Assembly (NCBI GenBank): GCA_023150775.1
Contig: JAKLKE010000006.1
Span: 1 to 63,626 of the forward strand
Length of the DNA stretch: 63,626 nucleotides
Origin: Myxococcota bacterium
GTDB taxonomy: Bacteria > Myxococcota_A > UBA796 > CAJQPC01
Direction of reading: 5' to 3'
Positions 1-9,600 of this stretch are shown here, piece by piece. The number at the start of each line of letters is the position of its first letter. Within the stretch, counting starts at the first letter, position 1. Under the pieces are notes generated by a model. That model was not told where the DNA came from and did no database searches. It saw only the letters and a list, made by a program, of their open reading frames with translations. The translations under genes and the position numbers were made by a program.

Positions 1-1
1 T

Positions 2-118
2 CTCCTGGTCGATGAGCAAAGATCACACGCCTATGCGCTGTGCGCAAGGCAGATCAACGTCGACGGCTACCGCTGTATCACCATGACAAGAATCCATACA
101 TTCTCTGGGACCAACTAG
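2..118 (+). CDS. possible C-terminal end of a gene entering from the left
   Basis: This frame is open from the first bases of the window to a TAG at 116-118 and reads as a plausible protein tail (it begins LLVDEQRSHAYALCARQ). Its start would lie outside the window. It overlaps the next ORF by about 80 bases in another frame, so at most one of the two readings may be real over 40-118. No family is recognised. Confidence 0.25.
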   Translation, partial: LLVDEQRSHAYALCARQINVDGYRCITMTRIHTFSGTN

Positions 119-372
119 GCGGATCCGTTGAGGAGGCGACCAGGCGCGCAATTCAGTTGCACAGAGCGTGTGCTCGACGCATAGCCGAGTGCGGTGAGGA
201 CCCCCTCAACAACCCCTTTACTACGGCCTGGATACTCTACGACCGACTCGTGCGCGGTGATAACTTCGTCCCTTGGATGGCCGACACGCTTCGCCCCCAT
301 GCCGAGTTGCACGACCTCACCAGCTTCCTCCCCGCCCCCCTTCGCGACAAAGTGATCAAGCGCCTCAAATAG
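40..372 (+). CDS. hypothetical protein, 110 aa
   Basis: The ORF opens with GTG at 40; an in-frame TGA at 13 closes anything upstream. The protein is basic and rich in Arg, His and Trp and looks soluble, with no signal peptide or membrane segment. I do not recognise a family. The DNA is visibly richer in A and T than the genes to its right, which may mean recent acquisition or the edge of an accessory region. The GTG start is weak. A TTG at 157 would give a 71-aa product, and the segment could also be the shifted remainder of the frame ending at 118. Confidence 0.4.
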   Translation: MRKADQRRRLPLYHHDKNPYILWDQLGGSVEEATRRAIQLHRACARRIAECGEDPLNNPFTTAWILYDRLVRGDNFVPWMADTLRPHAELHDLTSFLPAPLRDKVIKRLK

Positions 373-412
373 AGTGCCGCCCCTGAGAACCCAAGCGGAG
401 GTAAGCAGACCC

Positions 413-3001
413 TCACCCCGGCGACACCGACCCCTGCGCCCAAGTAAACACAGACTCGGCGCTGGCCTCAACCTCCTCCGCCGCAAACGGCACCGGCCGA
501 TACTGACCGTTGATGTACTCCGGCCAGAGGTCATTGTGGTGGGGATCGCCGGGGTGCTCGCTGAACCCGCCGGGCAAGGCCATCAGCCCGCGCACACCCG
601 CCGGGTCCAGCTCGAACAAGAAGCGGTTGGAGGGGGCGTTGTCTACGTCTAAACTTCCGCTCAGCGCGCCGTCCCTGGCGAGCACGTAGTCGGCGACGTC
701 TACCGTGTACAGACCGCCGGGCTTGGGCAGGCGGGCGCTTGTGGCCTCGGGCACGAGCGCCTCGGCGGGGTCTACGAGCTGCATCGTGTGCCAGAGACCC
801 CAGCGCCAGGTGTTGAGGTCGTCGGGATCGGCGCCGTGGGAGGCCATGATCGGCGCCAGCTCGTCGAGGGCGCGGCGTAAGCTCTGGAGCAGCAGCTCAT
901 CCCGGGTCTCGACAACGTCTGTGCGGCGGTCGTCAAAGTAGTCGTCGCCGGTCGCGGAGGGGAAGGGCAGCGCCCCCGACTGTATCTGATCAAGATTCGC
1001 CTCGGTGACCTCCAAGAAGTGGGTCACCATCTTGAGCGCCACGATCACCAGGCGGGCGTCGAGCTCGGCGAGGAGCAGATCGCCGACGAGGCCGCCGCCC
1101 TCATCGCCGAGCATGTCGCGGATGAGCACGGCGAGCCAGGCGTGGAAGAGGCTGGGCTCGACGGCCTCAACATCACAGGCGTAGTCCCAGGACTCCAGGA
1201 GCGTGAGGGCCTCGGCGAGCTGGGCGTCGATGAGGTCGGGCCGCCGGATCGCGGCGTCAAACAAGAAGGGCAAGAGCCGCTCGGCGGGGCGGGACAAGGT
1301 GTTGAGCTGCACCGCGCCGAGCTCCTCTAGGCTCACGCCGCCGCCCTCAATGAGCGCGCTGAGCTGCCGGGCGGGCGCCTCCACCCGGGTGCCGAGATCA
1401 AAGATCGCCGAGAGGTAGGCCGGATCGTTGAAGGGGTCGTTGTCGTCGGTCTGCCCCACGGGGTCATTGTTCGCCGAGAGCAAAAATCCGTCGGGGGCGC
1501 TCTGTGTCCAGGGCACCTCGTCCCGGGAGAGGGTCAAGAAGGGGTCGGGGCCGCCCTCGGCGGGCAGCCACTCGTAACCTCCGTCGCCGGGCAAGAGCGT
1601 GATCGGCGGGGCCGCCGGGTCGAGCAGCTCCCGCACCGGGACCGACGTGAACGAGGAGTAGCCTATGGCTCCAGACACATCGGCGTAGAGCCAGTGCATC
1701 CCCCCGGTGTAGTAGTGGTCGAGGGCGCCTCGGAACTCCTCGAAGCTCTGGGCCTCCTCCAGCTCATAGAACGCACGCGCCACAGAGCGCGCCTGAAAGC
1801 CCGTCCAGCGGATCGAGATGTTCAGGGGCAAGGGCAGGCCCAAAGACTCCGCGGGCAAGAGCGGGCCGTGGTGGGGCACCTCCTGCACGGTCACCGCCCG
1901 ATCTTCGAAGGAGCCATCGGCGAGGCGCACACGGATCACCTCCTCACGCTCGATGAGCGGCACGTCCTCGCCCAAAAACGAGACCGTGTCGCCGTCGAGG
2001 ATCTCCAGGTAGGCGTCGGCCACGTCATAGAGGCTCGTGGTGGGGGCCCAGGCCACCTGGCCGTTGTGGCCAAAGAGCACCATCGGCACGCCGGGGAAGG
2101 TGGCCCCGAAGGCGTCGATGTCGCCGCCGACGGCCTTCGTGCTGAGGTGAATATAGTAATAAACCGAGGGGTGCCCGACCCCTTGGTGGCTGTCCGAGGC
2201 CAAGAGCGCGCGCCCCGTCTCGCTGGCCTGGGCGGCGACGGCCATGTTGTTGCTGCCGCCCATGGTCATGTTCAGCGCCCGGGCGGCCTGGATCCCCGAC
2301 TGGAGCTGCGCCGGGCTCAGCGACGCCAAGAGCGCCCCCACCCGAGCGGCGCCATCACGGGAGCTTCCGCCAGGCGGCCCCGAGGCCCCGGCGGGCCAGA
2401 AGTCGGGGGCGGTATACGCCCGATCAAACGGCGCGAACTGGTAAAGATCAGTGAACAGATCTTGGCCGAGCAAGGTGCGGGCGAGGCCCAAGATGATGTC
2501 TTGGTCGGGGCGCATCGAGAGCCCGGCGGTGAGCAGCTTCTCGATGGCGAGGGTGTCCTCAACACGCCAGGGCTCGATGGGGCCGTCGAGGAGCGCGAGC
2601 TGCGGCGCCTCGGGCTGGGCCCCGGAGGCCACATCAGCGATGAGCTGGTTCACGCCGTCCGCGTAGGCCGAGAGCATCCGGTGAATCGGCGGATCCGCGA
2701 CGATGGCCTCGGCGGTCAGCTCACCCCAGCGCCCAAACCCCAAGGCCCGGCTCTGGAGGTCGCTTGAGTAGTACGCCTCGCCGAGCAGCTCAGCCCGGCG
2801 GCCCCAGGCGCGGCGGCGCAGGAGCTCCATCTGCCAGAGGCGGTCCCGGGCGGTGATGTAGCCCTGGAGGTAGAAGAGATCCCGCTCTGTGGCGGCCTGG
2901 ATGTGGCGCAGGCCGCTGGCGTCGGTGACGATTCGGGCGTCGGCCTGCAGCCCGGCGGGCGCCTCACCTCCGCAAGCGTAGAGGCTCAAGAGCAGGATCA
3001 T
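413..3001 (-). CDS. penicillin acylase family lipoprotein (Ntn hydrolase)
   Basis: An 862-aa precursor of the penicillin acylase / acyl-homoserine-lactone acylase family, which hydrolyses amide-linked acyl groups in the periplasm after autocatalytic cleavage into two subunits. The N-terminus is a lipoprotein signal (LLLSLYACGG) with the lipid Cys near residue 10. The spacer is followed by the GG-S-NNMAVA junction at about residue 250; Ser250 is the expected N-terminal nucleophile of the beta subunit. Downstream segments (SDSHQGVGHPSVYYY, FGHNGQVAWAPTTS) match the family. Overall length is typical. The gene is monocistronic, with a good -10 at 3034-3039 and a small hairpin before the start. 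The substrate cannot be read from sequence. Confidence 0.9.
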   Translation of the reverse strand: MILLLSLYACGGEAPAGLQADARIVTDASGLRHIQAATERDLFYLQGYITARDRLWQMELLRRRAWGRRAELLGEAYYSSDLQSRALGFGRWGELTAEAIVADPPIHRMLSAYADGVNQLIADVASGAQPEAPQLALLDGPIEPWRVEDTLAIEKLLTAGLSMRPDQDIILGLARTLLGQDLFTDLYQFAPFDRAYTAPDFWPAGASGPPGGSSRDGAARVGALLASLSPAQLQSGIQAARALNMTMGGSNNMAVAAQASETGRALLASDSHQGVGHPSVYYYIHLSTKAVGGDIDAFGATFPGVPMVLFGHNGQVAWAPTTSLYDVADAYLEILDGDTVSFLGEDVPLIEREEVIRVRLADGSFEDRAVTVQEVPHHGPLLPAESLGLPLPLNISIRWTGFQARSVARAFYELEEAQSFEEFRGALDHYYTGGMHWLYADVSGAIGYSSFTSVPVRELLDPAAPPITLLPGDGGYEWLPAEGGPDPFLTLSRDEVPWTQSAPDGFLLSANNDPVGQTDDNDPFNDPAYLSAIFDLGTRVEAPARQLSALIEGGGVSLEELGAVQLNTLSRPAERLLPFLFDAAIRRPDLIDAQLAEALTLLESWDYACDVEAVEPSLFHAWLAVLIRDMLGDEGGGLVGDLLLAELDARLVIVALKMVTHFLEVTEANLDQIQSGALPFPSATGDDYFDDRRTDVVETRDELLLQSLRRALDELAPIMASHGADPDDLNTWRWGLWHTMQLVDPAEALVPEATSARLPKPGGLYTVDVADYVLARDGALSGSLDVDNAPSNRFLFELDPAGVRGLMALPGGFSEHPGDPHHNDLWPEYINGQYRPVPFAAEEVEASAESVFTWAQGSVSPG

Positions 3002-3013
3002 CGGGGGGTCTCT

Positions 3014-3030
3014 CCGCCAGAGGTTGGCGG
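3014..3030 (-). other. short hairpin in the acylase 5' leader
   Basis: CCGCCA (3014-3019) and TGGCGG (3025-3030) form a perfect 6-bp stem with a 5-base loop, between the predicted transcription start and the ATG at 3001. It could affect translation or be chance in GC-rich DNA. Confidence 0.3.
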
Positions 3031-3033
3031 TGT

Positions 3034-3047
3034 AGTATACCCCAAAA
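3034..3047 (-). promoter_or_regulatory. -10-like element of the acylase gene
   Basis: On the minus strand the bases read TTTTGGGGTATACT, ending in the -10-like hexamer TATACT 33 bases before the ATG. No clear TTGACA-type -35 is present. A closely similar string, GTTTAGGGCATACT, stands upstream of the MYXO-CTERM gene at 53686-53699. Confidence 0.4.
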
Positions 3048-3117
3048 CGAGACGAGCGCCGCCGCCCAGAGCCCGAGCCCCAGACGACGGCGCCATCTCA
3101 CACAATCTACGGTCGAA

Positions 3118-3702
3118 TCAGTTGACCGTGATCGCCGGGCCGACGGCGTAGACCTCGCTGGGCACGCCGTCGGTGATCTCCAAGAAGGTCGAGCTGCCGC
3201 CGTTGACGTAGATCACGGGGTACACCGTGCCCGCGGCCACGCCGCTGAGGTTCAGGGTGATCGCGCCGCCGGAGGGGAAGATGCCCGAGGGGTTGGCCGG
3301 GTCGTCTTCGCCGCTCGGGTAGGTCTTGGTGGCGGTGATCGCCGTGCCGTTCACGGTGTCGATCAAGGCCACGCCCTCGGAGGCGCCAGCGTCGGCGGCG
3401 CCGTTGGCGTCACCGTCGATGAAGGTGCCCGTGCCGTCGCCGCTCGTGGTGAGGTTGGCGGCGATCACGAGGGTGACGCGGTAGGCCGTGGCGTCATCGA
3501 GGCCGCCGATGGACAGCGCGAGGGCGCCGCCCGCGGCGAGGCTCTGGTCGCCGGCGGGGGAGAAGGTGATGCCCTCCTCCACGGCGCTGTCGTCCGTGGC
3601 CGTGCTGTCGTCGGCGCCGAAGTCGGTCGCGGTGTCTTTGTCACCGCAGCCGGCGGCGAAGGTGAGGGCGAGCAGGGCGGTGAGGGTGAGCTTGAGGTTC
3701 AT
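3118..3702 (-). CDS. small secreted lipoprotein, unknown function
   Basis: The likely start is ATG 3702, preceded by AGGAG (minus strand) and beginning MNLKLTLTALLALTFAAGC, a clean lipoprotein signal with the lipid Cys at residue 19. An Asp/Thr/Ser-rich stretch follows at once (GDKDTATDFGADDSTATDDS), then about 150 residues of predicted beta structure rich in Gly, Ala, Thr and Val. No family is recognised. Earlier in-frame starts would hide the signal peptide. It has no close partner: the AraC gene upstream is 92 bases away. The acidic post-lipobox stretch recurs in many lipoproteins here. Confidence 0.8.
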   Translation of the reverse strand: MNLKLTLTALLALTFAAGCGDKDTATDFGADDSTATDDSAVEEGITFSPAGDQSLAAGGALALSIGGLDDATAYRVTLVIAANLTTSGDGTGTFIDGDANGAADAGASEGVALIDTVNGTAITATKTYPSGEDDPANPSGIFPSGGAITLNLSGVAAGTVYPVIYVNGGSSTFLEITDGVPSEVYAVGPAITVN

Positions 3703-3755
3703 TGTTTGGTCTCCTGTCGGGCGTTCTTGCCCGATGACCAAGAGCCTACACAACC

Positions 3756-3777
3756 TGATCTGGATCATGACAGATCA
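3756..3777. promoter_or_regulatory. inverted repeat upstream of the small lipoprotein gene
   Basis: TGATCT (3756-3761) and AGATCA (3772-3777) are perfect inverted arms separated by 10 bases, in the gap between the AraC-type regulator and the lipoprotein start. It may be an operator; nothing in the sequence links it to a given protein. Confidence 0.3.
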
Positions 3778-3794
3778 ATGACACAAAAAAAGAA

Positions 3795-4631
3795 TCAGCG
3801 GCCCTCAGGCGACCGGGCGAGTGACGCCCGAAGCCGCGCCACGGTGGCGCTGGGCGGCTCACCGACGGCGGCGCGGTAGGCGCGGCTGAAGTGGGCCTGA
3901 TCGGCAAACCCGAGGGTGTACGCCAGCTCCGCGAGGCCCGGCTGGCTGAGATCCGCCAGGCCCTCCACGGCCTCATGCAGCCGATACCGCTGGATCACCC
4001 ACTTCGGCGGCAGGCCGATCTCCCGCTCAAAGAGGCGCTGGAGCGCCCGCACGGTGATCCCGGCCTCGTCGGCTAGGCCATCGACGGTGGTGATCGAACG
4101 ATCCGCCGCGCAGCGCTCGGCGAGGTCCCGGGCGATGCGCGCCGACACCGCGACGCGGCGGGGACGCTCGGCGAGGCGGGCGGCCAGGGCGGCCAGGGCC
4201 TCGTCATCGGGCAGCGCGCCGAGGGCCGGCGTGTCGAGCCCGAGGAGCTCGGCGGCGGGCAAACATCGCTCCCGGGTGTGGCTCGCGGGGAGCTCGCTGA
4301 GCCAACCGAGCCCGGCGGGGCGAAACTTCACGGCGACCACCCGCCCCGCGCCGGAGAGCGTCCGGACGAAGGGCCGCTGGCTCACCCCACGCACGACGCT
4401 CTCTTCACCCTCGACGGTCCAGTGGGCGACGGGGTGCGGCAGGGTGATCGCCACAAAGGACGACCCCGGCGGGAAGTCCCAGCGCACGAGCCAGAGGTGC
4501 TCGACGATGGGCGCGAGCGCTGGGGGCGGCAGCACCCGCTGGTGGTGGATCGGGCCAGGGGGCTGGCCCCGGCCGGGGCCCGCGACGATGCCACGCGCCG
4601 GGCGGGTTTGAGGCTTGAGCGCAGCGGTCAT
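3795..4631 (-). CDS. AraC family transcriptional regulator
   Basis: A 278-aa DNA-binding regulator. The N-terminal 130 residues resemble the ligand-sensing domain common in this class (PFVRTLSGAGRVVAVKFRPAG). The C-terminal ~100 residues carry the two AraC helix-turn-helix motifs: TTVDGLADEAGITVRALQRLF, then LAELAYTLGFADQAHFSRAYR, followed by the family Gly-x-x-Pro (VGEPPS). It lies 9 bases downstream of the SOUL-type gene on the same strand, so the two are probably cotranscribed and may share a signal, possibly a tetrapyrrole. That ligand is inference only. Confidence 0.88.
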   Translation of the reverse strand: MTAALKPQTRPARGIVAGPGRGQPPGPIHHQRVLPPPALAPIVEHLWLVRWDFPPGSSFVAITLPHPVAHWTVEGEESVVRGVSQRPFVRTLSGAGRVVAVKFRPAGLGWLSELPASHTRERCLPAAELLGLDTPALGALPDDEALAALAARLAERPRRVAVSARIARDLAERCAADRSITTVDGLADEAGITVRALQRLFEREIGLPPKWVIQRYRLHEAVEGLADLSQPGLAELAYTLGFADQAHFSRAYRAAVGEPPSATVARLRASLARSPEGR

Positions 4632-4640
4632 GCGCCCCGG

Positions 4641-5180
4641 TTAACTCGCCGCGAGCTCGATCATCACCTCAGACCGGCGCAAGAAGAAGGGCGTGAACGG
4701 CCCGTCCCAGTACACGGCGATGGGGGCGCCGATCGCCCGCCACTCGGGGTTCTCGGCGATCCAGCGCTGCAGGGTGACGATGTCTTGGCCTCGCTGACGA
4801 TCGCTGCCCCGACCACGATGCCCGAGGCTCACCACCGTGCGCGGCGGCAGGGCCTTCACCATCACCCCGTCCGCCGAGGGCGGCGGGCTCTCCAGGCGCG
4901 CGGACGGGGCGAAGAAGCGCATCGCCTCACGGTCATCGCTGAGATCGACCTCGACGGGCACGGTCATCGCCAGCTCGTTCTCTTGGATGAAGTTGAACAG
5001 GGCGCGAAAGCCCTCGTCATCGCCGTCTGGGGCCTCCAAGGCCAAGGCCTGGGGCAGCTCCTTGAGCTGAATCTCGCCGGGGGCGGTGGGGGTGTAGGTC
5101 TGCTCATACGCGTTGGCGCCGCTGGTGAGCGCGAGGGTGAGGCCGAGGGCGGCGAGGACAGGAAGCAGGCGTTGCAGCAT
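4641..5180 (-). CDS. SOUL-type heme-binding family protein, secreted
   Basis: The chosen ATG at 5180 opens a classic signal peptide (MLQRLLPVLAALGLTLALTSGANA, cleavage after ANA), so the mature 155-aa protein is exported. The body matches the SOUL / heme-binding fold: a YEQTYTPTAPGEIQLKELPQ start, an ENELAMTVPVEV strand, VKALPPRTVVSLGHRGRG, and a terminal PFTPFFLRRSEVMIEL. SOUL proteins bind heme or other hydrophobic molecules. It is the first gene of a pair with the AraC regulator 9 bases downstream, and it shares an 88-base divergent region with endonuclease V. Confidence 0.8.
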   Translation of the reverse strand: MLQRLLPVLAALGLTLALTSGANAYEQTYTPTAPGEIQLKELPQALALEAPDGDDEGFRALFNFIQENELAMTVPVEVDLSDDREAMRFFAPSARLESPPPSADGVMVKALPPRTVVSLGHRGRGSDRQRGQDIVTLQRWIAENPEWRAIGAPIAVYWDGPFTPFFLRRSEVMIELAAS

Positions 5181-5268
5181 GGTGGATTCACTCCGATCTT
5201 TGTAGGCGAGCGCCGCCCAGAACGTGCGACCTCCACTAAAACGAGCCCATCTCCGGTACCCTTGGCCG

Positions 5269-5772
5269 ATGATCCTGCTCACCGACGTGCACTACCCTCC
5301 CCTCGGCGGCGCCTGGGCCGCGGGCCTCGGCTGCGCGCGCTGGGACGACCCGAGCCCCGCCTCGGAGCAGCTCGTCTATGTGCCCGAGGTCGCGGACTAC
5401 GAGCCCGGCCAGTTCTACCGCCGTGAGCTGCCCTGCCTGCTCGCCCTGCTCCAGGCCATGCCCCTGGCCCCGGAGGTGATCGTCGTGGACGGCCACGCCT
5501 GGCTCAACGGACGCCCGGGGCTCGGCGCTCGGCTGCGTGAGGCCACGGGCCTGCCCGTCGTCGGGGTGGCCAAGCGGCGGTTTTTTGAGGGCGACGCCCT
5601 GCCGCTCCTGCGTGGGGGCAGCCAGAGCCCGCTCTACGTCTCCGCCGCGGGCATCCCCGCCGAGGAGGCCCTGGCCTACGTCAGCTCGATGCACGGCCCG
5701 CACCGCCTGCCCACCCTGCTCAAGCGGGTGGACCGTCTGTGTCGGGACGCCGCCGAGGCCCATCATGCGTGA
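5269..5772 (+). CDS. nfi: endonuclease V (deoxyinosine 3'-endonuclease)
   Basis: A 167-aa protein that nicks DNA one base 3' of deoxyinosine to start repair of deaminated adenine. Family landmarks are in order: the N-terminal metal-ligand strand (ILLTDVHY), the YEPGQFYRRE segment equivalent to YxPGxLxxRE, VIVVDGHAWLNGRPGLGARL carrying the second acidic ligand, and PVVGVAKRRFF. It is somewhat shorter than the ~220-aa enzymes, lacking N-terminal residues. ATG 5269 is the first plausible start. The last 8 bases overlap the next gene, so the two are translationally coupled. Confidence 0.85.
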   Translation: MILLTDVHYPPLGGAWAAGLGCARWDDPSPASEQLVYVPEVADYEPGQFYRRELPCLLALLQAMPLAPEVIVVDGHAWLNGRPGLGARLREATGLPVVGVAKRRFFEGDALPLLRGGSQSPLYVSAAGIPAEEALAYVSSMHGPHRLPTLLKRVDRLCRDAAEAHHA

Positions 5773-6631
5773 GCTGCTCGCCGATCACCCCGTGCTCGCG
5801 CCCATGGATGAGGGCCCCTCCCCCTGGGAGCTGGCCCTCACGGGCACGATCCTCCGCCGCTCGGCGAGCCGGGCCTCTCGCGCCCTCGCGGGCTACGCCG
5901 AGGCCAAGCTCATGGAGGTGTTTGACCCGCACCCGCCCCGCCTCGCCCACCGCGCGCTCTCCCCAGCGGAGCACTTCGCCCGCCTCACCGCCTTACGCTG
6001 GTCGTTTGTGGAGGATCCCGAGGCGCTCTGGCTCGCCCGGGGCCTCGTCGCCGACCTCGGCCTGCCCCTTCACCAGACCGTGATGGATCGCCCGCGCCTG
6101 CGCGGCGTGCTCTCCGGCGCCCACCGCGACCCCAAAGCCGCCCGCGCCTACGCCATTCACCGCGACACCTGGTACGGCAACCCCGAGGCCCAGGTGAACC
6201 TCTGGCTGGCGCTGGGCGACGTGCCCCACGAGGAGAGCTTCGGATTTTTCCCCGAGGCCTTTCATCAGGCCGTGCCCAACGCCTCGGCGGGCTTTGATCT
6301 GGGGGACTGGGACAGCCTCGGCGGCTGGCAGGCGCCGCACCCGCAGAAGGTCTACCCCTGCGCCACGGCGCCGCCGCCGGGGGTGGCCGTCCGTCACCCC
6401 TGCCGGAGCGCCGAGCAGCTCTTGTTCTCGGCGCACCAGCTCCACGGCAGCCTCGGCCACGACTCGGGCCGGGCGCGGTTCTCCTTGGAGCTGCGCCTGG
6501 TCTTTCTGCCCGATCTTCCCCGGTTTGAGGGCCGCCGGGCTCTGGACAACCGCTCCCGCGGCTCGACCTTGAGCAGCCTGCTCAACGCCGAGCGCCTGGA
6601 CCCCCACGGTGGAGATCCAGGCGCCGGTTGA
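5765..6631 (+). CDS. putative Fe(II)/2-oxoglutarate dioxygenase-like protein
   Basis: A 288-aa soluble protein starting inside the end of nfi. The middle holds an HxD pair (AIHRDTWYGNP), then NLWLALGDVPHEESFGFFPEAFHQAVPN, and near the C-terminus a distal His (LLFSAHQLHGSLGHDSG) followed by RARFSLELRLVF. This HxD...H...R order is that of cupin-fold 2OG-Fe(II) oxygenases of the phytanoyl-CoA hydroxylase type. The substrate is unknown. Coupling to a DNA-repair gene may mean shared expression only. The fold call rests on the motif pattern; a non-enzymatic cupin is possible. Confidence 0.6.
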   Translation: MRELLADHPVLAPMDEGPSPWELALTGTILRRSASRASRALAGYAEAKLMEVFDPHPPRLAHRALSPAEHFARLTALRWSFVEDPEALWLARGLVADLGLPLHQTVMDRPRLRGVLSGAHRDPKAARAYAIHRDTWYGNPEAQVNLWLALGDVPHEESFGFFPEAFHQAVPNASAGFDLGDWDSLGGWQAPHPQKVYPCATAPPPGVAVRHPCRSAEQLLFSAHQLHGSLGHDSGRARFSLELRLVFLPDLPRFEGRRALDNRSRGSTLSSLLNAERLDPHGGDPGAG

Positions 6632-6660
6632 TCAATCCTCAGACGCTCATCTGTGTCGAA

Positions 6661-9600
6661 TCAGCTCCCCGAGGCCGGGCCCGTGCCCGAGACGGACGAC
6701 GACTTCGGGTTGGTCACCGCGTCAATCGAGCCGATCTGGCTGGAGCTCACGTCGAGGGTGCCGTCCACGGTGCCCTTAGAGGTGGTGTCCGCGCCAGTCT
6801 TGCTGTAGTTGTCGGCGATGTAGTTGTTGTCCAAGGCGCGGGCGTAGACGACACCGTAGTACTTGTTGCCGGTGACGTTGTTGTACGACACGTCCAAGGA
6901 GTTTGTGCCCGTGGTGGGGCCGTACACGCCGTGGGAGCCGTTGTCGGTCACGTCGCAGTAGCTCACGCTGCTGGCGTCGTTGCCGTAGAGGATCACGCCG
7001 ATGTTGTTGTTGTTGGAGAAGGTGCTGCTCACGATCTCCGCGCTCTTGGCGTACATGCCGTAGCTGTCGGCCTTGTCGATGATGGAGTCCGTCACCAGCG
7101 CGTGGCCACGGACGTCGAGGCCGTAGCTGAGCGCGCTGCGCTGGTCTTGGGTCGAGGAGAGGTCCACGACCTGCAGACCGTCGATCAGGGCGTCGCCGAG
7201 GTAGACGTAGACGCCGCGCTCGCCGCTGTTGCCTACGGTGGTGTCCGCGAGGTTGAGGTCACCACCATACACATACACACCCTGGCTGCCCACATCGGAG
7301 ATGAGGGACTCGCTGATCGTCAGGCTCCCGTTGTAGACGTAGATCCCTTGGCTGCCGATGTCGTCTAAGGTCACGTCCGAGGCGGTCATGTCGCCGTTGT
7401 AGACGTAGACACCTTGGCTGGCGATGTCGCTGCCGTCCACCGCCGTGGCGCTGAGGTCGCCGACGTTCACATACAGACCCGTGCCGCCGATGTCGGTGAG
7501 CGCGAGGTTCTCGACGGCGGCGACGCCGTTGTAGACGTACACGCCGTGGCTCCCGGCGCCGGTCACCGAGGCGTCCGCGAGGTCCAGGGCCCCGGCGTTG
7601 ACGTAGAAGCCTTGGCCCGTGGCCTCGACGACGTTCACCGCGTCGGCCACCATGTCGCCGATGTTGACGTACACGCCGACGCTGCCGGAGTTGGAGACGT
7701 CGGTGTCGGTGATGATGAGATCCCCCTGGTAGACATACACGCCCGTTGAGCCCGTGGTGTCTACGGTGGAGTTTGTGACCGTGGCCAGCTCACCCAGGTT
7801 CAGGTACACGCCGACGTTGACCGTGTTGGTCACCGTGCTGTCGCTCATCGTGAGCGTGCCGTCCTGATCAAACACGCCGTAGGTCCCGGCGTCGTTCACC
7901 GTGACGCCGCTGACCGTCGTGTCGCCGTAGTAGGTCAACACGCCGCTCTGGCCGACCTTGTCGATCTTGACGCCCGTGGCCGTCAGGTCGCCGTAGTAGC
8001 TGTACAGCGCGTTGAAGCCGACGTCATAAAGCGTCGTGCCCGTCACGCCAGCGTTCACGATCAGGTTCCCACGGTAGGCGTAGATGCCTTGGCCGTAGAT
8101 CGTCGTCAAGGTCGCGTCGGTGACCGTCAGATCGCCGTAGTAGCTGTACAGTCCGCCCTCGCGAATGTTCTCCAAGATGGCGTTGGTGACCGTGAGGTCG
8201 CCATAATAGGCGTACATGCCGTGGGAGCGGGAGTTGCGGATGTCGACGTTCGTGGCGGTGAGGTCGCCGTCCACGGTGTAGACGCTCACGCCCTCGACGT
8301 TGTCCAAGGTGGCGTCGTCCAAGACGACGGAGCTGCGGTAGCCGTAGATGCCGTAGTTCCGGATGTCTTTGATCGTGACCTCAGACGCCACGATGGTCGC
8401 CGTGCTGGCGTAGATCGCGTACCCTTCGGTGTCTTCGATGGTGCTGCGCCGCACCTCGACGTCACCGTGATCGGCGTAGACCGCCGAGCCGTTGTTGCCC
8501 GAGATGTTGGAGTCCAGCACGGTGAGATCACCGTAGTAGGTCTGCACCCCCTGGGCCGTGTTGCCCACCACCTCGGAGGCCTCCACGGTGAGCGTTCCCT
8601 GCTGGGCGTAGGCGCCGGTGCCGCCGTTTCCAGACAAGGTCACGCCGCTCAGGGCGAGGTCACCATAATACACATAGACGCCGGTGTTTGACGCGCCAGA
8701 GACCGAGCTGCTGTCCAGGGTGAGGTCACCATAGGCGTAGACACCATAGCCGACCGCCCCGGTGACGCTGCTGCCCGTCATCGTCGAGCCCTTCTTGCCC
8801 GCGTAGACGCCGCTGCCGCCGCAGCCCTCGGCGATGAGCCCCGTCGCCGTCAACGACCCCTCAGCGTACACACAGATGGAGTCGGAGTTCTTGACGGAGC
8901 TGTTGTCCAGGGCCAAGGTCGAGCGCACATCCGAGTACAGGCCATAGCCCGTCGAGTCGCTGATGTTGAGGTTCGTGAAGCTCGACGCCGCGCTGTACAG
9001 CATCATCCCGTGAGACGAGGTGCTGGTGATCGTGAGGTTGGTGCCGGTGACCGTGTGCAGATACTCGCCGATGCTGCCCACATAGAGCGCGTGGCGAACC
9101 TCGTTGAAGGTCGTGTCCGCCACAGAGAGCGCCGACTCGTCCTGCACACCGTCAAACCCGACGCCGACGTAGACCTTGTCAAAGGTGCTGTTCACCACGT
9201 CGAGGAGCGGCAGGTCCCGGGCGACGATGCCGTACTGGTTGTCGCGCTGGTTGTCGGTGAAGGTGCAGGCGTCTACGGTGAACGGCGCGTCCCGGGTGTA
9301 GATCTCCAGGGTGGCGTCGGAGAACGCGCTGTTGGTGAGCGCCGTCGCCGCCCCGCCCTCTAAGCGCAGGTTGATGTGCTCAAAGGTCGCGTACTGCAGG
9401 GTGGACTTGTCGCCGGTGCCGCCGACATACACCCCGTAGTTGCCCGCCGTGGAGCTGTAGTTGGTGGTGAACACCACCGGGGAGCCGTCGCCGCCCTCCA
9501 GCTTCAGGGTGCCGTCTACGACGAGCCCCGCGCTGGGCATAAACTTCACTTGGGTGTTCGCGGCGATGGTCAAGGTCGCCGTGGGGCAGACATAATACAG

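Noticed and set aside
1694-2767. Long plus-strand ORF (357 aa) opposite the acylase gene
   Set aside because: It is antisense to a clear penicillin acylase, low in complexity, and arises from high GC at codon position 3.
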